From assembly GCA_029339195.1 (NCBI GenBank), contig JAPTJF010000176.1:1-64000 (forward strand): a DNA stretch of 64,000 nucleotides. Reading direction: 5' to 3'. Position numbers and translations under genes: made by a program. Below are positions 30,857 to 53,540 of the stretch, piece by piece; position 1 is the stretch's first letter; every line of letters starts with the position of its first letter. The notes beneath the pieces are model-generated. The model was not told where the DNA came from and made no database searches. It worked only from the letters and a program-made list of their open reading frames with translations. Source of the stretch: Micractinium sp. NFX-FRZ (taxonomy: Eukaryota; Chlorophyta; Trebouxiophyceae; Chlorellales; Chlorellaceae).

Positions 30857-33800
30857 TTATGCCTCCTTGGAGGCAACGGAGGCCATGCGCACGGCCCGCT
30901 TCTTGGCCAGCGACTCGGAGCGGCGCTCGCGCTGCTCCTTCAGGCGCTGCAGGGACGAAAACACACAGGGAACGAGGAGAAGGGCGGGCGGGTGGGGGTG
31001 AGGGAGGGTCGAGGGTTGAGCTGCCAAGCCGGTTGCCGCGGGTGGGGGTGGCGTGATAAAGAGCAGGCCGTGCAGTCGAGCAACGCTCTCGGAGAACTCC
31101 CTCTGCTCCTGCCGTACTCAATGGTGTATGATTTGTGTAAACAACCAGCCTGGCAGCTACACAACCAAGCCGGCGGCCTCCACCGCCTTGCACCCCACTG
31201 CCTACTCACCCAACCAACCATCACCCACCCACACAAGCGCGCATGTACTGCCATGTCCGCACCTGCACCAGCAGCTTGTGGTAGTCGGCAGCCTCCGCCT
31301 TCTTGCGGGTGATGCGCTCCTTCTTGATCGCAGCCCTCCGGCGCTTGCGCTGCAGCACCTGCGGCGTCACCAGGCGCTGGATCTTGGGGCACTTCACGCT
31401 GGTCTTGCCGTTCTGCGGCAGGGGCGGGTGGGGGGAGGGGAGGGAGGAAAGGAGGGGAAGCAGGGAAAGCAGTCAGGGCGGGCACGAGGGGATGGGGCAT
31501 GGCACACAAGAGGCCCAAGAGCCACGGGCACAGGCATGCCACATCCCCAGGATGACGATGCGCCACCTCAACAGCGGCACTTCTCGACCATGCCAGTTCA
31601 GTGCCTGCGCCAGCTCAGCGGCACGCCAGCCCAACGGCACCCCTTCCCCTCACCTTCTCCACCTTCTTGCCGTAGATCTTCACGTAGTGGCGCACGTCGT
31701 CGTCCTTGGTCAGGTTGAACATCTTGCGGATCTGCGGGGAGGAAAAAAACGGGGGGGAATGGAAGCAGGGGGGAAAACGAGTGTGCGGTCAGGGCGAGGC
31801 GGGAAGCTGCCTTCTATCAACCCAGCCAAACCACCTGCGCCGTGCGCTGCTGCACCGCTCGCTGTACAAACACACCCGCACCGTCCTGGCGCTCCTCTCC
31901 CCCCGTTGACAAGGACAAGGGCAGAAACACATGGCGTGTTGCACCCCGCGCCCAAAACCCGCGGCACCCGCCCACCTTGGAGGCGCGCTTGGGGCCGCGC
32001 TGGCGGGGCTTCTCCTCGTCGGTCAGGCCCGGCAGCTCCGCCTCGCCCTTCTTCACAATCACCAGGTTGAGCACAGAGAGGTCCTGGGAGACGATGCAGC
32101 CGCGCACCGACTTCCGGCGGCGCTCGCCGTTGCGGCGCCCATAGCCGCGGAAGCACTGGTCGCCGGGGCTCATCAGCACCTGCGCGGCAGCAGGAGCAGC
32201 AGCAGCGATAGCATTGGGTGAGCGTGGCCGGTGGGGCAGCAGGTGTGGGAAAACGGTCTGCGACGGCAGGGCCCCTGGCTCGCTGGCGTAGAGCTGGAGT
32301 GACGGGGCGCAGGCTGCCTGAGGGGCGCGTTGAGTTCTGGTTGGCAGGAGGCCGCACGGCAGGCGCCAGCACAGCGTGTGCCAAGCTGAGCGGCTGCTGT
32401 GAACAATAACTGCCAGCGCCGGCACGCCTCCCTGGGAGATTGCGCCTGCCCAACTTGAAAAGCCGCGTGCCACTGACACACAGAGCTGCGCTCCCCAGGC
32501 TGCACTGCCCCACCAGCATGCCCAAGCCAGCGACACACGTGCAACGCCGAGGCCGCTCCACCGCTGCCTCTGCTGCATAGCTGCTTCCAAGGCTGGGCGG
32601 CTCAGCTCAACTGCCGAGCTCTGACCCGCTGCGACCTAGAAGTATTGCACATCAGACCTTGGAGCTTTGCTGAGCTAACCGATGGCCTGCCACTGCCTGT
32701 GCTGTTAGCCCAACTCCGCCAGTGCTGCTATGCACGCACACATGCGCACAGCCCCTCAGCCTGCCCTTCTCGCCCCATTTGAGGGCTGCACGTGCCCAGA
32801 GCAGCAGCTGCTGCCGCGCACCTGCACGCGGCCGTTGGTCAGCACACCCTGCTTCATGGGGAAGCCCTGCTTGTCCTGGCCGCCCATGATTTTGAAGACG
32901 TAGCCCTTGAACTCCTGCGGGTGCAAACGGCGGGGGAAGGAAGGGAAAGGGATGCACAGAGACGGGTGAAAGGTGTGAGTAGGGCAGCAAGGCAGAGGAG
33001 GGAGAAACAGGATGCGGGGCAGTGCAGTGCAGTGCATGTGCGGGGAGGACTGCACCATGTGGACCGTGAAAGCGGGCCAGGCGTGAGCTCTGGCATGCTG
33101 GCATTGCAACCCAAAGACGGCGCCGCGCCTCCAGCTGCACCCACTGACGCATGTCGCATCTGCACAGCTAGACAGATCGCTGGGAGCTGCTGCCGGCGTG
33201 CACCCGCGCTCCGCCACCCCCCCGCGCTCCACACATCGCCGTCGCTGTTGCTGCCAATCCGCAGACCCAGCTGCCGCCGCGCCGCTCCAGCATGGGCAGG
33301 TTCTTCCCGTCGACCGATTACACCTCACAGGCAGCAAATGCAGAGGCCGTGTGTTGCGCACAGGCAAGGCAGGCAGCTGGCAGCTGGCCGGGCGGGCAGC
33401 TGGCAGGTGGGCGGGCGCACCTCGCCCAGGGCCTCGCCATCAACCTCCTGCGACACGCGCTTGTCGTAGAAGGCGCGCCTGCAGGGCGAAAGCAGAAACG
33501 AGGACAACGACAGATGTTAAACGAGATGGTCGCCGGGGCCCAAGTGCTGCCTGCAGCCTCGTCGAGGCTGCCGCTCCGGGTGTGCCCCACACAGGGGGGT
33601 GCTGACTTTGTCATTCCCTACTCACAGCTTGGAGTCATCCTCAATCTCCAGCTTCTTCTGGCACCCAGTGCTGGGGAACGCGATGTTGAGCTGCAGCGAA
33701 CAAGGGCACAGACACGGCATGGCAGGCGGGGACGCGGCGGTGAGGCGGGAGCAGGCGCGGCGGCGGCACACATCCCGCCGCGGGCAACAGGCAGCACCGA

Positions 33801-34071
33801 TAGGCCAGCGGCCCGGCGCCAGCGTTCTGCGCAGCCTGCCCGACACTGGCGGCAGCCAGCGGTGGCCTGGGCGCACAGCCGCTGCCTTAGCATGCCCATG
33901 CCTCTGCCCCTCCAGGAGACGGCATGACGGCTGCAGGAGCTGCTCTCACACCCCTGCCCTCTGGTACTCTTCCAGCCGCCGCCAGGGAGCCCCATCTCTG
34001 CCTCCCCCATCGGGCAGCACGCCGCTGGCTGGCGAATGCAGCGTTGCCGCGCCTCCTGGCGCACCTTCATC
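30857..34071 (-). CDS. RPS6: 40S ribosomal protein eS6
   Basis: Component of the small cytosolic ribosomal subunit and, in many eukaryotes, the target of S6 kinase. Eight exons in reverse order: 34066-34071, 33626-33690, 33421-33478, 32822-32914, 31976-32179, 31654-31731, 31263-31412, 30857-30946. They join without a break to 247 residues, against about 249 usual. Seen: [100 protein letters not shown], and a basic C-terminal helix. Coding exon 1 holds only ATGAAG, followed by a 375-nt intron; this start is fixed by the universal MKLN beginning of eS6. The C-terminal tail ends SVASKEA and keeps Ser residues near RRSES. It shares a 533-bp upstream region with the JmjC gene. Confidence 0.97.
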
Positions 34072-34604
34072 GCGCCAGACCGCCTCCAGCTCCTGAAAAC
34101 GGCCAAGAAAAGGACCGGGGCAGGCGGCCGCCGCGGGCTGAGGCCCATGCTGTGGACCCATGGCAGCACGCCAGAGGCTCCTCCCCTGGCTTGGGGTGTT
34201 CAATTTCGGCCCAGATTGCGGACCCATCGTGTAACCTACACTTTGCGTGTTCTTCCCTCAAACCCACGCCGCGAAAGAGCTCGATAACCCCAAAACACTG
34301 CTCGGAAGCCCGGCTCGCACGGCGCGAGGTGCGGGGCCGTTTCCCAACTCCCGAAAGTGATGTCGATACCCGAACAATAGCGGCGACCTTGATTGGAGTG
34401 GGCGACACAGCGTGGGGCACGTCTCCCGTCTTGCAAACTGAACCACGGGGCCCACCCTCGCTGTCGCGCCGCGCAACCGCTTCTGCAAGTGCTTGGCGGC
34501 CATTTGGTTCGAGCGACGCACTGCGCCCTGCTCCCTGGCGCAGGGGTCTCTCAGCGCGCCTGCGGGCGCTGTGGCAACGCTAGTGCGGGCCAGCAGCAGG
34601 CGCC
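34072..34604. promoter_or_regulatory. Divergent upstream region shared by eS6 and JmjC genes
   Basis: 533 bp between two head-to-head start codons, one a highly expressed ribosomal protein gene. No obvious TATA box. No conserved coding sequence on either strand. Confidence 0.6.
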
Positions 34605-45167
<10,563 letters not shown>

Positions 45168-45615
45168 GCTGGCGACAGGCCAGTCCAGCCAGTGCTCGAA
45201 TCCCATGCTGTCCAGCGGTTCCCACCCTCGTTTGGCAGCGCCGTCCACAGTGCCACACCCCTCCCATACAGCAGCAGAGACCGTATCTCACACAGACACC
45301 CGCACGCAGCACAGGCATACCTGCCTCGCGCTCACACCCGCACCCATACCATACTCATGACGGCGCTGTGCCCTCCCTGCCAGCCCCCCTGAATCCCCTA
45401 GTCGAGTGTATCGATTTGACACCGCCCGACTTCCCTATTACTGTGTGAAATGCATCGACCCTTCCTTTGCCCCCTGCTCCCCTTCTACCCTGACGCATTC
45501 ATCAGCAGGCACGTGGGTCCTGCCTGCACAGGAGGCGGGGCGGCCTGCTGCCCCCTTTCGACGTGCACTGTATGCCTCGCCAGTTTGTGCGCTCGGTATG
45601 TACACTGAACTCCCC

Positions 45616-45620
45616 TGTAA
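45616..45620 (+). terminator. Candidate TGTAA poly(A) signal for JmjC gene
   Basis: TGTAA about 450 nt past the stop codon at 45165-45167, in the sense orientation. Confidence 0.45.
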
Positions 45621-46819
45621 GAGCTTGACAACACAGTGCGAAAGCTAATCCCGCAGCTCACAGCTGTGTGCGCTGCTGACACGGCTGCATAACATGTGGT
45701 CTGACCACACTTGCAATGCACCGAGTCGAGGGTGGCTGGCAGCGGGATGTCACTCTGCTGCTGACCAAACCCAGGTGGGCAGCACAAAACCAACAGTGGC
45801 GCTTCCTGCATGCATGCGTGCGCCCGAGACAATGCTGCATGTCCACCCTCTCACAACAATCGAAGGGCAGATGCAAGCCTGCAAACTCCTGCCCATGAGC
45901 CAGCCATGCTGCGGTGGTCAGGCAGCTGCTGAGGCTGCCGGTACCGGTGACACTGCAGTACCATGGGCGCCCCACTCACCAACCCGGCCTAGGCTGCCGG
46001 CATCTTCGGTTTCGACCCGTAAAACTGTCCCGACTATAGGTGGGCGTCCCGCACGCGTCCACGGAGCATTTACGTAAAGTTGCGCGAGCATCGGGACGCG
46101 CGGCGGCCGTCCGCTGATTCGGGTTGAGTCTGCTATGTAGCGAGGCTGAACAAAATCGCATAACCAAGAAGCACGGTAGGCTCTTAGCCAAATTATTGCG
46201 TTCTGACGGTGTAACCTGCAGTGGTACTGGCAGTTTTACCTGCTGTGTGACAGGCTGCCCATGGGCAAGGAGCTGGTACTGCAACAGGCAGCAGCCAGGG
46301 CCCCTCATTCGTCCCCTCCCTGGAGGCGTACACGCTAGCGACAAAGCAGCCTGTGGCCACGCCACAGGGGGCTGATTTGCACCTGCTAGCGCGACGGCAC
46401 ACGAAGGGGTGAGTCGGGGTGCTGAGGTGGCCCCCAGGTGGGTCAGGGTGGCCCCGCCAAGGCGGTTGGTACCTGCAACCGCAGCTACTGTGCGCCAGCC
46501 TCACCAGCACTTGCCTGCAACCTATTCCTCTGCTTTGCAACGCATACATTTCAGACCGGAAACGCTCAGGCGCGGTGCAAGAAATGGCTAATGCATGCGA
46601 ACTGGCCCGGCGGTGATGCCGGCTTTCCTGCTCTGCTCTTCAAGATGTAGCGGTAATCCGGTCACTGCCAGGCCAGGAGGCACCCCTGCACTCCCCCACG
46701 CCCCTGGTATCGTTCCGTCCAGCCAGCACGCCTACCACCGCACCTCCTGAAATGGCGAGGCCGCCGAAATGTGCCAAAATGCGCCTGCCTGCGGGCAGCC
46801 CAGCTTCCGAGTCACATGG

Positions 46820-46849
46820 AGAAGCCCGCTTGCATGCAAGCGGGCTTCT
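46820..46849. repeat. 30-bp perfect palindrome
   Basis: agaagcccgcttgca followed directly by its exact reverse complement tgcaagcgggcttct. There is no spacer and no mismatch over 15 bp per arm. It is followed at once by short cagcgctggg direct repeats (46853-46873). Confidence 0.95.
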
Positions 46850-47273
46850 GCGCAGCGCTGGGCAGCGCTGGGCAGTTTGGCTTGCCAGCCTTCAAATGGC
46901 CCACACTGGGTGTTACTTGGCTGTAATCGAGGCGCTTCCGTGCAACCGAACAGTAAAAACATGAAACCAGTCGGTGACAGGGCGGAGTGCCGTGGAGGCG
47001 GGCACCAGTTGCCTCAGTAGTTGCGACTGCAGCTGGCAAGGTGGCCGCCAAGCCGCCCTGTGGCACGCCACACAGCACAGCCAGAAAAGTACGCCTGTAA
47101 CCGTGCCCTCGTTAGCATCGCTATCTGAAAGCTGTTACCCGCTTGCACACCAGCCAAGCGCATTGCCCTTGTGCATCGGTACCTGCCTGCCGTGTTGAAC
47201 AGGCACATCGTGGCAGGCACTGGTGGAGCTGGCCACCCGCCCAAAGTGCAGTACAATCTTCCCTCCATTTCAC

Positions 47274-47690
47274 GGCTATTTAAGGATTTGCAGTTGTTCT
47301 CAGACGGGCGGAGGTCGGGCTTGGGAGCCATGCTCGACCCAAGGCATAAAAGCCCTCCCCCACCCACAGCACTGCAGGGAACCTGGACTTGGGTGGAACT
47401 GGCAGTTGTCAACGGTATGGAGCGCGCCCGGCCAGGGGCGCTTCGGAGCCCCGAAGTGAATCACGTGTACGCCGTCTCTAAGGTTTTAACCGAACGCGCG
47501 GTGCACCTAGTAGCGTACCGCCGCGGCTGCCATGCAGGCCGGTACTGCAGCGTGGGACGCGAAGCAGGACCACCCCGCGGCCCATAAATGCGCGCGGTTC
47601 TCTCACACTTCAGCCGCTATTCTGCTTCATTTCGCAGCCTTACTGTACAGCCTTACAGCCTGCCTGGCGCCCTCAGTCGCCTCAAGACTA
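47274..47690 (+). promoter_or_regulatory. Putative promoter of the Cys-rich secreted protein gene
   Basis: TATA-like elements are visible at about 47274-47283 (ctatttaagg) and 47582-47590 (ccataaatg), the second about 110 bp before ATG 47696. Position and AT content against a GC-rich background are the only support. Confidence 0.4.
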
Positions 47691-47695
47691 GTGTG

Positions 47696-50600
47696 ATGAA
47701 GGTCCCCAAGTCGCTGGCGGCCGCGGCGGCACTGCTGCTGCTTGCAACAGCCACCATTGCTCATGGGTGAGTCTGGGAGTGGAGCCCAGGTGCTTCGCAA
47801 AGGCGGCGGTGCCGATGCTGCACCACATGGTGCGGCGTGATGCGAGTGGATAGGATATGTGGGTGGCCGCGGGGCAGCGCCTCCCAGCAGAGAATGTTAC
47901 AATTGGTCACGCCGATGCAGTGACAGAAGGGCGTCCGCGCGGGAGAGCTCCAGGAAGCTCGGCAGCGGGCTGCCCTTCGTTCAGTACTTACCACAGTACC
48001 ACTCACTCAGCACCTCCTTCTCACTTCTGCAGGGCTGTGCCCAACCAGGGTGGAGCCACAGGTAGGCCAGCAAGCAAGCCCCAAACCCCAATCTTGCAGG
48101 CTGCAGGCGGCCATCCGCCGCACACCCAGCTTCCTAAGCAACCCCCACCTCAGCCTGCCCACACACCTGCCCTGCCTGACCACCACTTCACTATCCCGGG
48201 CAACTGCTGCGCTGCTGCCCTGCCTGCCCACCACATCCCTATGCGACCCTTTGCTGTGCTGCTGCCCTGCCGCCACCTGTCTGGCCGCCTTTACTGCCAC
48301 AGCCGACCCAGGCAACAACACACCACTCACCCTGAACTGTCCCCCGCCCATCCCTGCTGCAGGCGCTCGCCGCCTGCTTGCCTCCAAGCTCGGCCGCCAC
48401 GCCATGCCAGGTGGGTGCAGCTCACCACTCGTCAGACCCAGCGCTCGGCAGGGCCACGCCGCACCCTCTTCTTGGCCGGCTCCACCCCCCCGGCCATGCC
48501 GCACCCTGCACCTTCCCCGCCCGCCCCCCTGAACCCGCACTGCTCTGCCACCTGCACCTTGTCCCATTGCGCCGCCTGCTCCCCGCCCGCCGCGCCGCCT
48601 GCGCATGCTGCCTGTGATGGCAGCAAACCTGCACCTTGAGCCTGACCCCGCCCCAGCGCCCCGCCTGCCCTTCTGCCGTCCAACCGACACCCCTGCCCAC
48701 AACGCCCTGGTTTTCTCTGCCCAGCGTGCTGCCGGCCATGCGCGGCAGCCTGCACTGTACACTGTAGCGCCTGCGCCGCCTGTCGGCCTGCCTGACCCCT
48801 CAGCCTGCTGCCGACGTGGCTGCGCTGCCTGCCTCACCCACCCTCACTCCTCCTGCCCGCTTCTCCTCACTGCGCCTCTTGTGCCCCCTCCCCTCTCCAT
48901 CTGAGTGCCTGCAGAGGTTCAGAGCCAGAGCGAGCCCGCCCCCATCCCCTCCTTCGCCAGGCACCTGCTCGGTACGCGCCCGCCGGCGCCTGCCCAATTT
49001 GCGCCCGTCCGCTCACCCGCCGGCCTGCATGCGCACGTGCCTTGCACCCGCCTGTGCGCTCACCGCTGCCCGCCGCAGTGCCCACCCGCGCCACAGTGAT
49101 GCTGTGCAGGGCCGGCAGGCCCGCCTGCCACCCACCCTGCTTGGCCCGCTCCTGCTGCATTCGATCGACCTCCCGGGCCACCCACCCCCTGCCCCTGCGT
49201 GCCCGCTCCCCTGCTCTGCAGGCCAGTGCAATTATACCTGCGACCCCAGCTGCCTTGAGTGCACCGGCGCCACGCTGGACGTTGCCACCGGAAACTACCT
49301 CGCCACCATCTCTGCTGCAAAGTGCAAGGCCGGCGACAAAATCAGCTGGATGTGCTGCCGCTCCGGCTGCACCTCTTGGAACAAGGGCGATGAGCTGACC
49401 TCCAGAACTTTCACCGTCACCGACCAATTCTTCACCGTCCAGACCCATGACGGCAACGCATTCGGCGACGTCGTCTGTGGCGCCAAGAACACCCCCACCC
49501 AATGCTGCGGCGGCGACGGGCAGGGGTGCACCCTGAACGGGGCCAGCCCGGTCAGCGGCGTGTGCAACAAGGTGTTCGACCTGGCCAACGACTGTGGCGT
49601 GACGCTGCCCCCCCCAGAGGAGGAGGGCTGCAGTGATGACTCCGCCTGCGCGACAGATACCAGCATCACAATCCTCCCTATCGAGGTGTGCGCGGTGCGC
49701 AAGTGCAACACGGTGACGGGCGTGTGCTACAAGGGCTTCAAGGACGAGGTGAGGCGCCCGCCTGTGTGCCTGCCCGCCTGCCATGCCCGTGCCTGTCCAC
49801 GTCAGCGCCCGCGGTCGGGCAGGGTGCGGGAGAGGGTATTGCAGGAAGTTTGTGGCCGCCAGGCATGCCCACACCTCAGCACATGCATGAACAGCACGGC
49901 AGATTTGGCCTGGCCAGACCTGGGCCTGGCGCTGCAAACCAAGCTTAGCATAGCCCTCTCACTCACTTGCCTGGCCCCCTGCCTGCATTGCAGACCAACG
50001 TGTGTGGTGCAACTCCAGTGGGTCTCTGCGAGGACCAAGCCACCTGCTCTGGCGACACCTTCACCTGCCCTGCCAACCCCCCCAAGCCATCGGTAAGGCC
50101 CGCGTGTGCCCCTCGTTGTGCCTGCCCGCCTGCCTTTGCCCTAGGCGCAAGGGGGCGTGCCCCTGGAGCAAGTAGGGCACAAGAGCACCCCACACTCTTC
50201 GTGATCTCCCGAGCGCCCCGTGTTCACATCTCCATCCTCTCTTACAGCCTGTGCTGCCACCACTTGCTGTGCTGCCGGCTGAAGTAAAAGACAGTGAAGT
50301 GCAGCATTTCAACCTCACGGTTGCGCCCTTGGCCCCCTTCCATCTCCTGCAGACCGAGCAGTGCCGTGCCGCTCAGAGTGACTGCGACCTCCCGGCCATG
50401 TGCACAGGCAACTCACTGGCATGCCCTGCCACCAACCCCAACAAGCCATCGGTGAGGCCTGCATACCAGCCTGCCGGTCAAAGGATGCGTAGTGTGCCCT
50501 GCTGTGCTGCGCCGGGCTGTCCCTTTCGGCGCCACGCATTGCCATGGTGGGTCATGTTGTCCTGATATGCCTGATAATCTTGCCACGCTGTCGGAGACAC

Positions 50601-53540
50601 GGGACAGTGAAGCGCGGCAATTCAAGCTCACTGTGGCAGGAGTGCCCCCCCCTGTTCTTATCTACTGCAGACCGTAGAGTGCCGTGCTGCCCAGAGCGAC
50701 TGCGATCTCCCGGCCACGTGCACAGGCACCTCACCAACATGCCCTGCCACCANNNNNNNNNNNNNNNNNNNNNNNNNNNNNNNNNNNNNNNNNNNNNNNN
50801 NNNNNNNNNNNNNNNNNNNNNNNNNNNNNNNNNNNNNNNNNNNNNNNNNNNNAGAGTGCCGTGCTGCCCAGAGCGACTGCGATCTCCCGGCCACGTGCAC
50901 AGGCACCTCACCAACATGCCCTGCCACCAACCCCAACAAGCCATCGGTGAGGCCCGCCTGCCAGCCTGCCGGGCAAACGATGCGTGGTGTGCCCTGCATG
51001 CCGTGCCCTTTGTTAGGTGCAGCACAGTGCCATTCTGTGGCAAGCTGTCATGCTGTACCATGTTGTGCCTGGATATGTGGAGTCATTACCACGCAGGCCG
51101 AGCAGCAGGGAGTGCTGTGCAGCGCCCACGCTCGCCATGACCCCCCATCGCCCCCTTGTGTCCCTCCCCCACCTCTTCTGCAGACGGAGCAGTGCCGCGC
51201 TCCTCAGAGCGACTGCGATCTCCCGGCCACGTGCACCGGCACCTCACCAACATGCCCTGCTACCAACCCCAACAAGCCATCGGTGAGGCCCGCCTGCCAG
51301 CTTGCCGGGCAAAGGATGCGTGGTGTGCCCTGCATGCCGTGCCCACGCAAACCGAGCAGCAGGGAGTGCTGCTCAGCGCCACCGCTCGCCATGACCCCTC
51401 ATCGCCCCCCTGTGTCCATCCACTGCAGACCGAGCAGTGCCGCGCTCCTCAGAGCGACTGCGATCTCCCGGCCACGTGCACAGGCACGTCACCGACATGC
51501 CCCGCCACCAACCCCAACAAGCCATCGGTGAGGCCCGCCTGCCAGCCTGCCGGGCAAAGGATGCGTGGTGTGCCTGCCTGCATTTCCATGCTGTGTGCTG
51601 TGCTGTGACATGCATTGCCTCAATGTCATGTCTCGATGTACTACGACGATGTTGCAACGCAGACTGATTTGCAGGCAGTGCTACACAGCGTCTTTCCAAG
51701 CTTTCCATGACCCACTCACCCACCCCCTGTTTCCGCCTGTTCTCTCCTGCAGACTGTGGAGTGCCGTGGTGCACTGAATGACTGCGACCTGCCGGCCATG
51801 TGCACAGGCACCACACCAACATGCCCTGCCACCAACCCCAACAAGCCGTCGGTGAGGCCCGCCTGCCAGCCTGCATATCCGCCGAGCCCCCTCATTGATT
51901 ATTGCCTGCCGTCGTCCATACACGTTCGCTTGCCCGCCAGCCCCCGCACCTTCTTTCCAATGCAGGACGGTGGCAGGTTGGGGGCGGCACGCTCCCTAGT
52001 CAGGGGCGGGCATGCCGCTGTCGAGGGAGCCCCGCTTGTAACTCACATCTGCCCCTCACCCCTTCCTACACCCCTGCAGACTGCCAAGTGCCGCGATGCT
52101 GCCGATGATTGCGATCTGGACGCCTACTGCACCGGCAGCGCACCGGGCTGCCCTGCCAACCCCTTCCGTCCTACCACCTACAAGTGCCGTGACATTGAGG
52201 CCGGATCTGACTGTGAGCTTCACAGCTTCACTGCACCTGCATCCAACGCGTGCCAGCCCCCGCCAGCTTCCATGTGGCTCCTGAGTGCTGTACATTCTCT
52301 TCTGTGTACGCCGCTCTTCTGCAATGGAATGAGTTGCACCCACCCCACCCCATCCCCATCCCCATCTGATCGCTCCCTATCTCAAAGACCGGCAACCCAC
52401 CTTCTCCTGCTCCACTTTGCAGGCGACGTCGCCGATTACTGCACTGGCACCGCGGCCAACTGCCCCAACAACTTCAAGCCTTCCACCGTCGTCTGCCGCG
52501 CCAAGTATGCAGCGTGTGACGTGGCGGAGACGTGCACTGGCTCCAGCGCCTTCTGCCCAACAGACGCCGCTGCTCCCAAGGTAGGGGCCGGATTGTTGAC
52601 GAGCCGGCAACACATCGCAGCGCATTTGGTAGACCTGGCAGCCCAGGCGTGGGACCTGCATCGCATATGTGCCTCTGCCTGCATCAAGGCCTTCATCTGG
52701 AGCTCCTGCCCTTGTTGCAAAGGGGGGACCCTCCCACTCAACCCATCCTCGCCCGACTGCTCCCCCCGGTTCCACTTTGCCTTAGCCTTCCAATCCTCTC
52801 CTCCCCCCATCCCTTGCAGGCCAAGGCTTTCAAGTGCGGTAACGATTGCTACATCTGCGGCGGCCCTGCTAGCCTCCTCATCCCCACAGGCGGCGGCAAC
52901 CAGCACCGCTTCGGCCTCTGCGGCATGGGTGAGCCTTCCTGTGGGACCAGTTGTATTTGGGAAGAGGGGGAAGAGAAGGGAAGGGGATGCTTTCTTTCTG
53001 GCTTCCTCTCATGAGGAAGGATGACGTTGTGGGGCTGTTGCCGCTTGCGTGAGACCTGCACTGAGTGCATGGTTTGTTGACTGCCTTCCTTCTGCCGCTT
53101 CTGGCTGCGCACTTTGCCGACGTCAGCCCTTCAGATGCCTAGGGAGAAAAGCTTTTTGCAGCGAGGAGTGCCTTGGGCAGTAGCAGCTCTAGAAGGGTCC
53201 GGCCTGGGGGGAAATTTCACTCGTCCTGCACCTGCACCCGCTGCTGCCCTGTCACACTACATCTCGAACCGACCACTGTGCGGCTCCCGGCTGCTAACCA
53301 CCTGGCATGGGCCCACTCCTGCCCGCAGGCAGTTGCCTCACCAAGACGCAGCTGATGCCTGGCACTGACAACTACACCAAGTACTGCACCCAGTGCATCC
53401 CCCCCGGCCCCGACGGCCAGTACAAGTGCCCCAACAACCGCAGCCTCAGCAACTGGCAGTACGGCTGCGTGCAGGGCGGCACCACGGCAGTGTGCACCGA
53501 CACAACGACCACTTTTGTTGGCCCCGTCTGCCCCGCATAA
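47696..53540 (+). CDS. Secreted Cys-rich protein with tandem half-disintegrin modules (contains assembly gap)
   Basis: Signal peptide at residues 1-22 (KSLAAAAALLLLATATIAHG). Exons read: 47696-47766, 48033-48061, 48363-48410, 49222-49748, 49994-50092, 50353-50451, 50671 to gap to 50946, 51184-51282, 51429-51527, 51753-51851, 52080-52212, 52423-52580, 52820-52928, 53329-53540 (TAA). The 49222 exon gives a novel Cys-rich domain (CNYTCDPSCLECTGATLDVA...). The six or seven following exons are each 99 nt, phase 0, coding for 33-residue modules such as CRAAQSDCDLPATCTGTSPT then CPATNPNKPS, matching the C-terminal half of ADAM-type disintegrin domains. Two diverged modules (DCDLDAYCTG, DCDVADYCTG) and a Cys-rich tail follow. 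No protease domain, RGD loop or membrane anchor is seen; extracellular matrix or adhesion is a guess. Exons between 48411 and 49221 may be missed. Confidence 0.78.
49994..51851 (+). repeat. Tandem array of 99-nt exon plus intron units
   Basis: Exons at 49994-50092, 50353-50451, 50671-(gap)-50946, 51184-51282, 51429-51527 and 51753-51851 are all 99 nt and phase 0. Intron starts are also alike: gtgaggcccgcctgccagcc recurs, followed by a shared gcaaaggatgcgtggtgtgc block after four of the exons. The duplicated unit is therefore exon plus intron. The first copy is the most diverged. Confidence 0.9.
50753..50852. other. Assembly gap of exactly 100 N
   Basis: One hundred Ns inside a 99-nt module exon. 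The 77 bases before (50676-50752) are identical to the 77 bases after (50853-50929). Removing the gap and one 77-bp copy restores an intact 99-nt exon (82 + 17 nt). Confidence 0.98.

Larger units (their letters stand above)
45168..47695. other. Gene-poor 2.5-kb intergenic region
   Basis: No reading frame with recognisable protein sequence on either strand. It holds the JmjC 3' UTR with a candidate TGTAA, a 30-bp perfect palindrome (46820-46849), and the promoter of the Cys-rich gene at its right end. It is more AT-rich than the genes, especially around 46120-46210. Confidence 0.55.

Noticed and set aside
45168..45250. tRNA-like T-arm (gctcgaatccc) after the JmjC stop
   Set aside because: No matching acceptor stem, D arm or anticodon arm could be laid out around it.
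48411..49221. Additional exons of the Cys-rich gene
   Set aside because: Several acceptor-like sites exist and parts are open, but no segment gives a convincing Cys pattern or needed phase; the direct join 48410 to 49222 is in phase.
49994..51851. CRISPR-like or satellite array
   Set aside because: Repeats and spacing are superficially regular, but the repeats are coding exons with intact splice sites and the between-repeat sequence is itself homologous intron.
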